Positions 35,808 to 45,037 of a stretch of DNA of 64,000 nucleotides are shown piece by piece. Within the stretch, counting starts at the first letter, position 1, and every line of letters begins with the position of its first letter. The notes below the pieces were generated by a model. It did not search any database, was not told the origin of the DNA, and was given only the letters and a program-made list of their open reading frames with translations. Origin of the DNA: Aequorivita sp. UBA3180 (GTDB lineage: Bacteria > Bacteroidota > Bacteroidia > Flavobacteriales > Flavobacteriaceae); assembly GCA_002364215.1 (NCBI GenBank), contig DEXQ01000008.1:365706-429705 (forward strand), read 5' to 3'. The translations under genes were made by a program, and so were the position numbers.

Positions 35808-36278
35808 TTAATAATCTGCAGTAAGCTTTTTTAACAATGAAATTTGCCCTAAATGATAGTAACAATGTTCTATCATTCCTTCAATATTGCGCTGATAAGT
35901 GCCGTATTTTTCATCTGCAAATATTTCATTTAGTTTTTCATCTGAAAAGGATTCAATGAATTTTGCGAATTTTTCAGAATTTTCAAACAAGCTTTTCCTA
36001 AGTGCATCCCAAGCCTCTGCCGAGTTAATGGGCGCAAAATCGAAACTATATTTATCGTGGATTTCCAATTTGCCATTTTCGAAGAAATCACATAAACCGG
36101 CAATATAATAATTAACGTGAAAGGTTAAAGCCGCAATTGTATTTAACGAACCCGTTTTTTGTGTAGCCTGCTGCCAATTGATATTTGAAAGAGATTCTTT
36201 AAAATTTGTATTCGCAATCCATTTTCCGTCCAAAAGAACCTCTCTAAATCTTTCGGCAAGTTGAGATGAAGTTTTCAT
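35808..36278 (-). CDS. DinB-like/DUF1572-type protein
   Basis: A 156-residue soluble four-helix-bundle protein resembling the DinB/YfiT superfamily. Helix-start SQLAERFREVLLDGKWI, then NTIAALTFHVNYYIAGL with the first conserved His, and a C-terminal IEGMIEHCYYHLGQISLLKK with the H-x3-H pair that in the family binds a metal. Some members are bacillithiol- or mycothiol-dependent S-transferases. The two-to-three His pattern (His 54, 137 and 141 by count) is compatible with a metal site. Function unproven. It converges on tamB with 3 bases between. Confidence 0.8.
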   Translation of the reverse strand: MKTSSQLAERFREVLLDGKWIANTNFKESLSNINWQQATQKTGSLNTIAALTFHVNYYIAGLCDFFENGKLEIHDKYSFDFAPINSAEAWDALRKSLFENSEKFAKFIESFSDEKLNEIFADEKYGTYQRNIEGMIEHCYYHLGQISLLKKLTADY

Positions 36279-36339
36279 TTGCTAGCGTTTTAAAATATGG
36301 AACTATAAATTAAGTGAAGTTTTTTGCAAATATTTCTTT

Positions 36340-36720
36340 TTAAAGTGAAGCAATTACAGAAATTTCAACATTTACAAACTTAGGTAGGTTTGCAACTTCC
36401 ACAGTTTCGCGGGCTGGGGCAGTGGCCTCATTAAAATAAGCAGCATACACCTCATTAATAGCTGAAAAATTATGCATATCACTGATAAAGATGCTTGTTT
36501 TCAGTACATTCTCAAAAGTCATTCCCGCTTCGGTTAGAATTGCTTTTAGATTTTCCATAACCAGTTTGGTTTCGGTCTTAATATCGTCAATTGCCAAATT
36601 ACCCGTTTTTGGGTCTATGGCTATTTGCCCAGAAGTATAAAGCATATTTCCTTTTAAAACCGCTTGATTATAAGGGCCAATTGGGGCTGGGGCATTGGAG
36701 GTTGTGATAATTTTTTTCAT
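36340..36720 (-). CDS. RidA-family protein
   Basis: A 126-residue enamine/imine deaminase of the RidA (YjgF/YER057c/UK114) family, which neutralises reactive 2-aminoacrylate. The signature APIGPYNQAVLKGNMLYTSGQ is complete (cited in two parts: APIGPYNQAV and LYTSGQIAIDP), and the C-terminal block APARETVEVANLPK carries the catalytic Arg, followed by VNVEISVIA. It is cytoplasmic. It is 42 bases downstream of lptD on the same strand. Confidence 0.95.
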   Translation of the reverse strand: MKKIITTSNAPAPIGPYNQAVLKGNMLYTSGQIAIDPKTGNLAIDDIKTETKLVMENLKAILTEAGMTFENVLKTSIFISDMHNFSAINEVYAAYFNEATAPARETVEVANLPKFVNVEISVIASL

Positions 36721-36761
36721 AATATATGTGTATATGATTCTTTTTATTATCCAGCGACATG

Positions 36762-39473
36762 CTACAACTGTTTGTCGCTTTCTCTTCGCTTATCGTATTT
36801 GATATCACTAAGTACTGAGGATTTTATTCCGATAAAGAAATACCAAGCTGTATTTATACTGCCTATGGGTGTCCAATTAAAACTCATTTGCCAACTTTCC
36901 AAATCGCGCTGGAAGCGGAACTGCGTAAGGGTAACGCCTTTGTTCTTAAAATCATAACCTGAAGATACTCCAACCGTCCATCGTGGTGCAAGCTCCATAT
37001 TGGTACTAACCATAAGTGACTGGCTGGAAATTTCGTTTTGACGTTGGCTGTTTCCGTAAGTGATAGTATAGGCTAAGCGCATGTCCCAAGGTATACTGTA
37101 GTTGAACCAAGCTACATTTGTTTTATCTACCTCTTCATCGTCTTCTTTATAAATTTGCCCATCATAAATATCAGTAGCATCACCAAAAAGATCATCTGGG
37201 CGACCTCCATTTCGGAAGGTTTCATTCTCTGTTCTATCCAAATCCTTTTTGCCGCTACCATCAAAATCTTTGCTGGAAAAGGAATAATTGATACTCACAT
37301 TGGCATTGGTAAGTCTGAAAAGACTTCCGCCATTGTCAATATTAAAAACATCTATTTTTTGATTGTTATTGTCGAGCGCATAAGGATCCAGTGATCCGCT
37401 AAAGTTGAAATCCAACTTTGGAACAATTGGAATACTACCGGTAAACTGCAATGGGCTCCATTTTAAAGAATCACCCGCCAGATTGTAAGCGGTTGAAAAA
37501 TTTAAGTTGTTCAGTAAAGTAACTTTCTTTGGCTCCAGCGCAGTAGTGTCGCGATCGCGAACTTTTGCCTCAAATGTATTACTGAGAGCCATCCCGATAC
37601 TGCTGGAATATACTTTGCTGGGTGGCCCGTAAAGTGTATTTTCAAAACGTGAATATTCTACAACTTGCGCAGCTTCATCAGCGGTTGCGGGTATAATGAA
37701 TTCATCATAATACCTATCAAAAGCAGGGTTTATATTATAACTGATCGATGGACGAACCACATGGCGTACCGCTTGTATCTTGTTTTCTTTTCCAAAGTTG
37801 AAAAGTCCATAAAGCGTGGTTCCCAAACTTGTGGAAAAATTATAGGTTCGGTAACTTTCAAAACCCGAAACCGTATCTTTTACAATACCTCCCAAACCAT
37901 TGTTTATGGTTTGGTCATAACGCTGCCGCGTACTTTTGAGCACCCAGGTTTCACGAAAATTGGTACCTGCGGAAGCGCTCAGGTATTTTAAAATTTTGAA
38001 ATTTGTAGTTACGGGAATATTGTGTTGGGCGCCAATTTGTGCGCTGTTGAACATTTCCGACTTAAAGAAAAGCGAATCGGTAGTTTGGATTCGATTTTCT
38101 GCAGAAAGATCGTACTGAAAATTTATATTCTGGATAATACCTTTTTTAACGCCATTTTTTGGTGCAAAGGGATAAATTCTGGAAACGCTTGTATTCAGAT
38201 TGGGAAGCGACATAGATATGGCTTCGGTATTTGTGTTTTGAGAATGGGTTGCCGCTACAGAAAGATTAACCTGTGGTTCGCCTTCAAAAGATTTTGAATA
38301 GGAAATAGAAGAACTTAAGGTATTTACAAGTGCGCTGGCATTGTTTGTTTGATTGATGGACTGTGAAAAATACTTACTACTACCAATATTTACCGAAGCT
38401 GAAAAACGAGAGCTGGGACTACTTTTAGTGTCTTGGGAATGTGACCATCGAATGTTGTAAATGCTAGTCTCGCTAAAATTTGGAAACCCTCTTTCTTCTT
38501 CCACAAGTTTTTCAAATCTTGCACTTACATTTCCTTTAAATTTATACCGAAGCGCATATGATGTTTCTCCCCGCAAGGCATAGCTACCGTTAGTATAATA
38601 ATCTCCCAAGAGGCTCAAATCCAGATATTCACTTATAGCGAAATAGTAACCTCCATTTTGAAAAAAGAAACCCCGACTGTTGTTATCCCCAAATGAAGGG
38701 ATTATAAATCCCGAAGTACGATCTTCAGTCAACGGAAAATATGCAAACGGCAAACCTACAGGCGTGGGAACGTCGGCAATGTACATATTTGTTAAACCTG
38801 TAACCACTTTCTTTTTAGGAACAAATTTGGCCTTTCTGGTATAGAAATAATATTCGGGGTCATCAATATTTTTTGAAGTGGTGAACTTTACGTTGCGCAG
38901 ATATACCACTGAGTCGTTTACTTTTTTGGTAACATCTGCAATTACCCTAAATCCGTTTTGCTCGGTACGGCTATTGTAAACCAAGGCCTTTTCGGTATCA
39001 AAATTATAACGGATGGAATCGGGTTCAACCTTATTATTTGCCTGCACAAAAACGGGGCGTTGGCTGTAAACACCAGCACTGTCTATACCTTTGGCATAAA
39101 CTTCGTTTTTGTTATAATCAAGAATAATTAGACCTGCATCTATCCGCATATCGCCATAGATAATGTAGGCTTTGTTATACATATACACCTTGTTTTCCTT
39201 TCGGTTGAGCAACACATAATCTTCACCATAATAGTCCACAACATCCGTTAAAGTTTCCTTTTCAGGTTTAATGGTATCAGTTTTTACAGTATCCTGTGCT
39301 TTTTCATTTACCTCGTCAATAACGGGTTTTATATTTACCGTAAGCGTATCATCCTGAGTAGTTTTTGGCAGATTTGTTTCATTCTTTGGCGGAATGTCCT
39401 GTGCATGCAGAAGAGCGCTGCAAAGTAGCAGAAATGTTAAGAAGATTGTTAAGTAATGCCTGTTTGTCTGCAA
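36762..39473 (-). CDS. lptD: LptD-like LPS assembly outer-membrane protein
   Basis: A 903-residue outer-membrane protein of the Bacteroidota LptD type (LptD_2). Signal peptide (about 1-24, ending LLHAQ), a low-complexity Thr/Lys linker, an OstA-like N-terminal domain (about 75-230: DYYGEDYVLLNRKENKVYMY) and a large C-terminal beta-barrel (about 240-900) of aromatic/amphipathic strands. Family role: final insertion of lipopolysaccharide into the outer leaflet. Start is TTG at 39473; an in-frame stop two codons upstream leaves no alternative. Divergent from the amidase gene. The last residues KQL do not end in an aromatic, slightly unusual for a barrel. Confidence 0.9.
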   Translation of the reverse strand: MQTNRHYLTIFLTFLLLCSALLHAQDIPPKNETNLPKTTQDDTLTVNIKPVIDEVNEKAQDTVKTDTIKPEKETLTDVVDYYGEDYVLLNRKENKVYMYNKAYIIYGDMRIDAGLIILDYNKNEVYAKGIDSAGVYSQRPVFVQANNKVEPDSIRYNFDTEKALVYNSRTEQNGFRVIADVTKKVNDSVVYLRNVKFTTSKNIDDPEYYFYTRKAKFVPKKKVVTGLTNMYIADVPTPVGLPFAYFPLTEDRTSGFIIPSFGDNNSRGFFFQNGGYYFAISEYLDLSLLGDYYTNGSYALRGETSYALRYKFKGNVSARFEKLVEEERGFPNFSETSIYNIRWSHSQDTKSSPSSRFSASVNIGSSKYFSQSINQTNNASALVNTLSSSISYSKSFEGEPQVNLSVAATHSQNTNTEAISMSLPNLNTSVSRIYPFAPKNGVKKGIIQNINFQYDLSAENRIQTTDSLFFKSEMFNSAQIGAQHNIPVTTNFKILKYLSASAGTNFRETWVLKSTRQRYDQTINNGLGGIVKDTVSGFESYRTYNFSTSLGTTLYGLFNFGKENKIQAVRHVVRPSISYNINPAFDRYYDEFIIPATADEAAQVVEYSRFENTLYGPPSKVYSSSIGMALSNTFEAKVRDRDTTALEPKKVTLLNNLNFSTAYNLAGDSLKWSPLQFTGSIPIVPKLDFNFSGSLDPYALDNNNQKIDVFNIDNGGSLFRLTNANVSINYSFSSKDFDGSGKKDLDRTENETFRNGGRPDDLFGDATDIYDGQIYKEDDEEVDKTNVAWFNYSIPWDMRLAYTITYGNSQRQNEISSQSLMVSTNMELAPRWTVGVSSGYDFKNKGVTLTQFRFQRDLESWQMSFNWTPIGSINTAWYFFIGIKSSVLSDIKYDKRRESDKQL

Positions 39474-39521
39474 TGCTTAGATGCTATTATTTTGTAGATT
39501 TGGCTCAGTATTTGAAACGGT

Positions 39522-39529
39522 CAAAAATA
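39522..39529 (-). promoter_or_regulatory. Putative -7 box for lptD
   Basis: Minus strand TATTTTTG, exact TAnnTTTG, 48 bases before the TTG start. No TTG box at the proper spacing. Confidence 0.3.
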
Positions 39530-39690
39530 AACATATTTTTTCGGGTACGTTTTTTTAAATCATTTTTTTAAAATATCAAATATTCTTAATCGTTAACAGC
39601 TATATGAAATGCCCATTAACTATTTGCAAAACAATAAAAATGAATAAGCTAGGCATTCCACCTTCCATTTTATCAAATATTCTTGTACAG

Positions 39691-40812
39691 ATGAAAACGA
39701 AACTTTTTTCTTTTTTCGTATTAATTATTGCAGTTTCATTTTTCCCTTTTGCAGCTTCAGCTGCCGAAAACCCTACAAAACCATTTGTTGTTGTACTTGA
39801 TGCTGGTCACGGTGGGCACGACCACGGAAACAAGGGCAATGGCTACAAGGAATCTGAAATATCTTTAAATATCGTCTTAAAAGTGGGGGCTGAACTGGAA
39901 AAGTTGCCCAATGTAAAAGTAATTTATACACGAAAAACCGATGTTTTTATTGAGCTCCGCGAACGGGCGGCAATAGCAAACAAAGCAGATGCCGATCTTT
40001 TTGTATCTGTACACTGCAACGCCCATAATTCAGACGCATATGGTGCCGAGACCTTTGTTTTGGGACTTCATAAGAGTCAAGCAAACTTTGAGGTTGCAAA
40101 AAAGGAAAACGAGGTAATCTATCTGGAGGAAAATTATCAGGAAAAATACGGCGGCTTTGATCCAAATGCGCCAGAATCATTGATAGGTATGGTGCTGATG
40201 CAGGAAGAGTATCTGGACCAAAGTATTCTATTGGCCAGTTTGGTGCAAAACAACGTTATAAACAATCTTAAAAGAAAGGATAGAAGTGTGAAACAGGCCG
40301 GTTTTTGGGTACTTCACAATACCTATATGCCCAGTGTTTTGATTGAAACGGGGTTTCTTACCAATAAAAGCGAAGGCGCTTATCTAAATTCCGCCAAGGG
40401 ACAGTCGGAAATGGCCCGGGAAATTAGCAATGCCATAAAATCTTACATCAACAGTCTTTCGGTTTCAACTGAAAAGATAAAGGATCCCGAAGTAAAGGAG
40501 CTCGAGGTTGAAAAAGCAATAGAGGTAACAAAAGAAGACATTTACGAAGGCATAATATTTAAAGTTCAACTAGCCGCAACCAGTAAAAAAATAGACCCAA
40601 AGCCCAACAACTTCAAGGGACTCAAAGATATAGCCCGCGAAAAGGAAAGTGGACTTTTTAAGTATTACTATGGTGAAACCTCAGACTATAACAAAATCCA
40701 GGTTATGAAAACCTATGTGCAGCAAAAAGGATATCCTTCAGCATATATTGTCGCTTTTAAAAAAGGAAAAAAAGTTAATCTACCTGAAGTGTTAAAATCG
40801 AAAGCCAATTAG
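39691..40812 (+). CDS. N-acetylmuramoyl-L-alanine amidase (Amidase_3)
   Basis: A 373-residue periplasmic zinc amidase that cleaves between MurNAc and the stem peptide. Signal peptide MKTKLFSFFVLIIAVSFFPF ending ASA; catalytic domain (about 30-245) with VVLDAGHGGHDHGNKG (first zinc His), the Glu in KESEISLNIVLK, FVSVHCNAH (second His) and LIETGFLTN (catalytic Glu). The C-terminal region (about 285-373) is SPOR-like (FKVQLAATSKK, then KYYYGETSDYNK, YPSAYIVAF). Longer starts at 39604 and 39642 are possible but add a non-signal extension. It heads the plus-strand run to bshA and is divergent from lptD. Confidence 0.9.
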   Translation: MKTKLFSFFVLIIAVSFFPFAASAAENPTKPFVVVLDAGHGGHDHGNKGNGYKESEISLNIVLKVGAELEKLPNVKVIYTRKTDVFIELRERAAIANKADADLFVSVHCNAHNSDAYGAETFVLGLHKSQANFEVAKKENEVIYLEENYQEKYGGFDPNAPESLIGMVLMQEEYLDQSILLASLVQNNVINNLKRKDRSVKQAGFWVLHNTYMPSVLIETGFLTNKSEGAYLNSAKGQSEMAREISNAIKSYINSLSVSTEKIKDPEVKELEVEKAIEVTKEDIYEGIIFKVQLAATSKKIDPKPNNFKGLKDIAREKESGLFKYYYGETSDYNKIQVMKTYVQQKGYPSAYIVAFKKGKKVNLPEVLKSKAN

Positions 40813-40866
40813 CGTGCATTCTTTATATTTATCATTTAAATTTGTTCACAAACTAAAACTATACTC

Positions 40867-41817
40867 TTGAGACTATCGAAAGAAGTTAAAACCGGAATCC
40901 TCGCCATAGGGGCTATATTGCTGTTAATCTTTGGTTACAGTTTTCTAAAGGGCACTAATTTGCTCGACAAGAACAGAGAATTCTATGTAAAATATGACAA
41001 TGTTGAAGGCCTAGCGCAAGCTGCACCTGTTACCATAAACGGGCTTACGGTGGGTAAGGTTCAGAATATTTCCTTTGCCAATTCCAAGGGAGGACTCGTG
41101 GTAAAATTCACTGTTGAAAAGGACTTTGATTTTTCCAAGAACAGTATCGTAAAAATATACAGTACAGGGCTTATTGGCGGGAAATCATTGGGTATTTTTC
41201 CACAATACGATGTAAACAATATTGCCAAAAGCGGTGATACCCTTAGAGGCGATGTGGAAGACGGAATGCTTACGGCTGTTACGAAAGCCCTTGGACCCCT
41301 GGAGAAAAAAGTAAACAATACACTAGCGACCGTAGATACGCTATTATTGAGCATTAATGCAATTGTTGATGAACAAACCCGTCAAAACCTAAAGGAAGCA
41401 ATTGCAAATTTAAATACTACTCTTAACTCGTTTGCTGGAGTTTCAGAGAATTTAAACCATATCCTCTCCAATAACACGGGTAAACTTGACAATACCTTCA
41501 CCAATCTCGACAAAACCGCCGGAAACCTTTCAAAACTAACAGATTCCTTGGCACAGCTGGAAACTGGCAAATTAGTCACCGATCTTCAAAATGTAGTTGA
41601 TAAAATGGATAAAATTGTAGCGGGAGTAGATAATGGGGAAGGTTCTATTGGAAAACTATTAAAAGACGACAAACTTTATCAAAATTTAGAAGGTGCTTCC
41701 AGACAGCTAGAGCAGCTCCTTCAGGACGTAAAGCTTAACCCGAAACGTTATGTGCACATTTCCGTCTTCGGCAAAAAGAACAAAGAATACGAACCGCCAG
41801 CCAATCCAGAAGAGTAA
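40867..41817 (+). CDS. MlaD/MCE-domain protein
   Basis: A 316-residue inner-membrane protein facing the periplasm. Start is TTG: reading LRLSKEVKTGILAIGAIL, the usual opening of this Bacteroidota family, followed by a membrane helix (about 10-27). The MCE domain is at about 38-118 (FYVKYDNVEGLAQAAPVTIN, GLTVGKVQNI). The remainder (about 140-290) is helical, with repeated Leu/Asn heptads (LNTTLNSFAGVSENLN, LDNTFTNLDKTAGNLSKL), forming the tube or stalk seen in MCE proteins. Role: phospholipid transport between membranes. It is 54 bases after the amidase and 3 bases before the Fe-S gene. Confidence 0.93.
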   Translation: MRLSKEVKTGILAIGAILLLIFGYSFLKGTNLLDKNREFYVKYDNVEGLAQAAPVTINGLTVGKVQNISFANSKGGLVVKFTVEKDFDFSKNSIVKIYSTGLIGGKSLGIFPQYDVNNIAKSGDTLRGDVEDGMLTAVTKALGPLEKKVNNTLATVDTLLLSINAIVDEQTRQNLKEAIANLNTTLNSFAGVSENLNHILSNNTGKLDNTFTNLDKTAGNLSKLTDSLAQLETGKLVTDLQNVVDKMDKIVAGVDNGEGSIGKLLKDDKLYQNLEGASRQLEQLLQDVKLNPKRYVHISVFGKKNKEYEPPANPEE

Positions 41818-41820
41818 AAC

Positions 41821-43152
41821 ATGCAATACATTCCGAATATACTTTTTATAATCGCGCTTGCAGTGGGTGTTGGGTATTTCACCCTTAACATTCGCAAGTT
41901 AATACGAAACATAAAACTTGGTCACGAAGTAGATGCCTCAGACCACACTCCGGAACGATGGAGCAATGTAGTGCGCATTGCGCTGGGACAATCAAAAATG
42001 GTTGTTCGGCCAATTCCCGGGCTACTACATATAATTGTATATGTAGGTTTTATTATCATTAATATCGAAGTACTGGAAATTATTATCGATGGGATTTTCG
42101 GAACCCATAGAGTGCTTTCTACCGTCTTGCCCGCTGGACTGTATAATTTTTTAATTGCCTCTTTTGAAATTTTGGCGCTTCTCGTTTTAATAGGAGTTAT
42201 TCTTTTTTGGACGCGTAGAAACATTCAAAAATTAAAGCGGTTTTGGGCAAACGAAATGAAAGGTTGGCCAAAAAATGACGCCAATTACATTCTTTATTTT
42301 GAAATGGTCTTGATGATTCTTTTTTTGACCATGAACGCGACAGACCAGCAATTGCAGGCAATGGGAGCGGCACATTACGTGGAGGCTGGTTCCTATCCCG
42401 TAAGCCAATTTTTGGTTCCTTTTTTCAGCAATCTTTCCGAAGCTACGCTAATTACCATTGAGCGCGGAGCATGGTGGCTTCATATTTTAGGGATTTTAGT
42501 TTTTCTGAATTACCTATACTTTTCAAAACATCTTCATATTATATTGGCATTTCCGAATGTTTACTTCGGAAAAGTGGTTCCAAAAGGAAAGTTTAAAAAT
42601 TTGGATTCCGTTACCAATGAGGTGAAAATGATGATGGACCCAAATGTTGATCCCTTTGCGGCTCCCGCAGAAGGGGCAACCGAGGCTCCAGCTAAGTTTG
42701 GTGCCAGTGATGTAATGGATTTAAGTAGAATACAATTACTGAACGCCTATACCTGCACAGAATGTGGTCGTTGCACTAGCGAATGTCCTGCAAATATTAC
42801 CGGCAAAAAACTTTCCCCGCGTAAAATAATGATGGACACCCGTGACCGTTTGGAGGAAATTGGAAAAAATATTGACAAAAACGGCGAATTCAAACCAGAC
42901 GGAAAGCAACTGCTGGATGATTATATTACGCGCGAAGAACTTTGGGCATGCACCACTTGCAATGCCTGTGTTGAAGCCTGCCCCGTAAGTATCGACCCGC
43001 TGAGTATTATTATGGATATGCGTCAATATTTGGTGATGGAACAATCGGCAGCTCCAACGGAGCTAAATGTTTCCATGACAAACATTGAAAACAATGGAGC
43101 GCCTTGGCCCTACAACCAAATGGACCGTTTGAACTGGAAAGATGAGAATTGA
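41821..43152 (+). CDS. Membrane-bound 4Fe-4S dicluster protein with putative b-heme domain
   Basis: A 443-residue redox protein. The N-terminal half has five membrane helices (about 4-24, 65-90, 105-130, 155-172 and 214-236) with histidines at helix positions 70, 96, 221, 237 and 239 that could ligate b-type heme, as in NarI/HdrE. The C-terminal half carries two [4Fe-4S] motifs: CTECGRCTSECP (about 312-323) and CTTCNACVEACP (about 380). Together with the CCG-domain protein encoded downstream, this resembles a heterodisulfide reductase/GlcF-type electron module linked to menaquinol. Heme binding is inference. The partner gene is separated by a HAD gene. Confidence 0.88.
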   Translation: MQYIPNILFIIALAVGVGYFTLNIRKLIRNIKLGHEVDASDHTPERWSNVVRIALGQSKMVVRPIPGLLHIIVYVGFIIINIEVLEIIIDGIFGTHRVLSTVLPAGLYNFLIASFEILALLVLIGVILFWTRRNIQKLKRFWANEMKGWPKNDANYILYFEMVLMILFLTMNATDQQLQAMGAAHYVEAGSYPVSQFLVPFFSNLSEATLITIERGAWWLHILGILVFLNYLYFSKHLHIILAFPNVYFGKVVPKGKFKNLDSVTNEVKMMMDPNVDPFAAPAEGATEAPAKFGASDVMDLSRIQLLNAYTCTECGRCTSECPANITGKKLSPRKIMMDTRDRLEEIGKNIDKNGEFKPDGKQLLDDYITREELWACTTCNACVEACPVSIDPLSIIMDMRQYLVMEQSAAPTELNVSMTNIENNGAPWPYNQMDRLNWKDEN

Positions 43153-43164
43153 TAACATTTTAGT

Positions 43165-43599
43165 ATGAAAAAAGAAGAAGTAGAAAAAATGCTGCACGAT
43201 AAAATAGAAGAGGGTGAACACGTGAGTCCAATTCTTCCCGAAGGAATAAAAAACTACTTGATAGATATTGATGGGACCATTACTGACGACATTCCCAACG
43301 AGGAACCAGAACGTATGGCTACCTGCGAACCTTTTCCAGATGCTTTAAAAACGTTAAACAAATGGTACGACGAGGGGCACATCATCTGCTTTTTCACTTC
43401 CCGAACCGAAGCCCATCGCGAGGTAACTGAAAATTGGCTAAACAAACACGGTTTTAAATACCACACCATGTTAATGGGAAAACCGCGCGGTGGTAATTAT
43501 CATTGGGTGGACAACCATTTGGTGAGAGCTACGCGATATAAGGGGAGATTTACAGATTTGGTGGAGAAAGAAGTAACAATAGAAGTATTTGAAGACTGA
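43165..43599 (+). CDS. HAD-superfamily phosphatase (small type)
   Basis: A 144-residue soluble protein with a minimal HAD fold. Motif I is YLIDIDGTITDD (nucleophile Asp about 34, acid Asp two residues on), motif II is CFFTSRTE, motif III Lys is in LMGKPRGGNYHWVDNH, where the D of VDNH gives motif IV. No cap domain is visible. Databases often call such proteins phosphoheptose-related, which the sequence does not prove. It lies between two Fe-S genes of apparently one complex, 12 bases after the first and 80 before the second. Confidence 0.88.
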   Translation: MKKEEVEKMLHDKIEEGEHVSPILPEGIKNYLIDIDGTITDDIPNEEPERMATCEPFPDALKTLNKWYDEGHIICFFTSRTEAHREVTENWLNKHGFKYHTMLMGKPRGGNYHWVDNHLVRATRYKGRFTDLVEKEVTIEVFED

Positions 43600-43679
43600 T
43601 TATCAGTTAATAGAAAAACGTTAATAGCTAATAGGAAATCCCCGTTAACAATTAACAACGAACAATTAACAACAAAAAC
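43600..43679. repeat. Intergenic spacer with 13-bp direct repeat
   Basis: AACAATTAACAAC occurs at 43647-43659 and 43661-43673, perfect, one base apart. The whole 80-base spacer is built from TTAA/ACAA-like pieces, with GTTAATAG also twice (43606-43613 region and 43619-43626 region). It interrupts an otherwise tight operon. Confidence 0.6.
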
Positions 43680-44471
43680 ATGAGTGAACAACTAAAAGTC
43701 CCAACAATGGCCGAATATATGGCCCAAGGCAAACAGCCGGAAGTCTTATTTTGGGTAGGTTGTGCAGGAAGTTTTGACGACCGTGCAAAAAAAATAACAA
43801 AAGCCTTTGTAAAATTGCTGAACAAAGCAAATGTAGATTTCGCCGTTTTGGGAACCGAAGAAAGCTGTACCGGCGATCCCGCTAAGAGAGCAGGAAACGA
43901 GTTTCTGTTCCAAATGCAGGCTATGACCAATATTGAAGTTTTGAACAGTTATGAAATAAAGAAAATAGTTACCGCTTGCCCGCATTGTTTCAATACAATT
44001 AAAAACGAATATCCGGGTCTTGGTGGTAATTATGAAATTATGCACCACACCCAATTCCTAAAATCTTTAATGGAGGAGGGAAGACTTAAAGTGGAAGGGG
44101 GAAAATTTAAAGGCAAGCGTATTACCTTCCATGACCCTTGTTATTTGGGAAGAGCAAATGGCGAATACGAAGCGCCACGCGATCTACTTCAAAAACTTGA
44201 GGTGGAACTGGTTGAAATGAAACGTTGCAAATCGCGCGGACTTTGCTGTGGAGCCGGAGGAGCCCAAATGTTCAAGGAACCCGAACCAGGAAAAAAAGAC
44301 ATTAATGTAGAGCGCACAGAAGAAGCCCTTGAAACCGCTCCCAAAATAATTGCAGCCGCCTGCCCGTTTTGCAATACCATGATGACAGATGGTGTTAAGG
44401 CCAAAAGTGCCGAAGACAGCGTTCAAGTGTTGGACGTTGCAGAGATGATAGCAAATGCAGAAGATTTATAA
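43680..44471 (+). CDS. CCG-domain Fe-S protein (HdrB/GlcF-like)
   Basis: A 263-residue cytoplasmic protein with two cysteine-rich CCG domains. The first is altered (VGCAGSF, EESCTGDPAKRAGN, ACPHC), the second is canonical (HDPCYLGR, GLCCGAGGAQM, ACPFC). In HdrB and HdrD such motifs bind a noncubane [4Fe-4S] pair that reduces a disulfide; in GlcF/LutA they serve hydroxyacid oxidation. It most likely works with the membrane-bound dicluster protein encoded 0.5 kb upstream. The true disulfide or electron acceptor is unknown. Confidence 0.92.
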   Translation: MSEQLKVPTMAEYMAQGKQPEVLFWVGCAGSFDDRAKKITKAFVKLLNKANVDFAVLGTEESCTGDPAKRAGNEFLFQMQAMTNIEVLNSYEIKKIVTACPHCFNTIKNEYPGLGGNYEIMHHTQFLKSLMEEGRLKVEGGKFKGKRITFHDPCYLGRANGEYEAPRDLLQKLEVELVEMKRCKSRGLCCGAGGAQMFKEPEPGKKDINVERTEEALETAPKIIAAACPFCNTMMTDGVKAKSAEDSVQVLDVAEMIANAEDL

Positions 44472-44536
44472 ATCAACTGTAATTTGTTTTCGAAGACCTG
44501 TATGTAGGTCAAATGAACTAGAAAGAAAATTCCAAC

Positions 44537-45022
44537 ATGCTTACAGATTTTAAAAACCTGCCAGATGATTCCAGGATATGGATCTATCAGGCAAATAGGA
44601 AATTAAGCGACGACGAAGTTGCCGAAATCACCAAATTATCAGAAGATTTTTTGACGAAATGGACCGCGCATGGCGCGGAACTTGAGGCTGGCGTAGAAAT
44701 AAAGTACAACCGTTTTATAGTATTAGGGCTCAACCAGGCAAATGCTTCCGCATCGGGTTGCAGTATTGATGCTTCGGTACATTTTATTCAGTCACTTCAG
44801 GAAAAATTTGATGTGGATTTGCTCGATAAAATGAACGTTACCTTCTATTCGGGTGAATATATCGCGTATAAACCATTGGCCGATTTCAGAAAAATGGCAA
44901 AGGATAAATCTGTTTCAAAAAATACAGTTGTCTTTAACAATCTGGTAAACACAAAAGCCGAATATCTTGAAAACTGGGAAGTACCTGCACACGAAAGCTG
45001 GCATAATAGATTTTTATCATAA
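44537..45022 (+). CDS. Conserved protein of unknown function
   Basis: A 161-residue soluble protein found widely in Flavobacteriaceae, often labelled 'ABC transporter ATPase', but it has no Walker A, Walker B or ABC signature. Recognisable features: DDSRIWIYQANRKLSDDEV (about 11-29), FLTKWTAHGAELEAG (about 45-59), and GLNQANASASGCSIDASVHF (about 74-93), where the G-CSIDAS motif is the most striking. It probably belongs to the amidase-to-bshA unit, but no function can be inferred. Confidence 0.85.
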   Translation: MLTDFKNLPDDSRIWIYQANRKLSDDEVAEITKLSEDFLTKWTAHGAELEAGVEIKYNRFIVLGLNQANASASGCSIDASVHFIQSLQEKFDVDLLDKMNVTFYSGEYIAYKPLADFRKMAKDKSVSKNTVVFNNLVNTKAEYLENWEVPAHESWHNRFLS

Positions 45023-45037
45023 AATGACTGTTTACTT

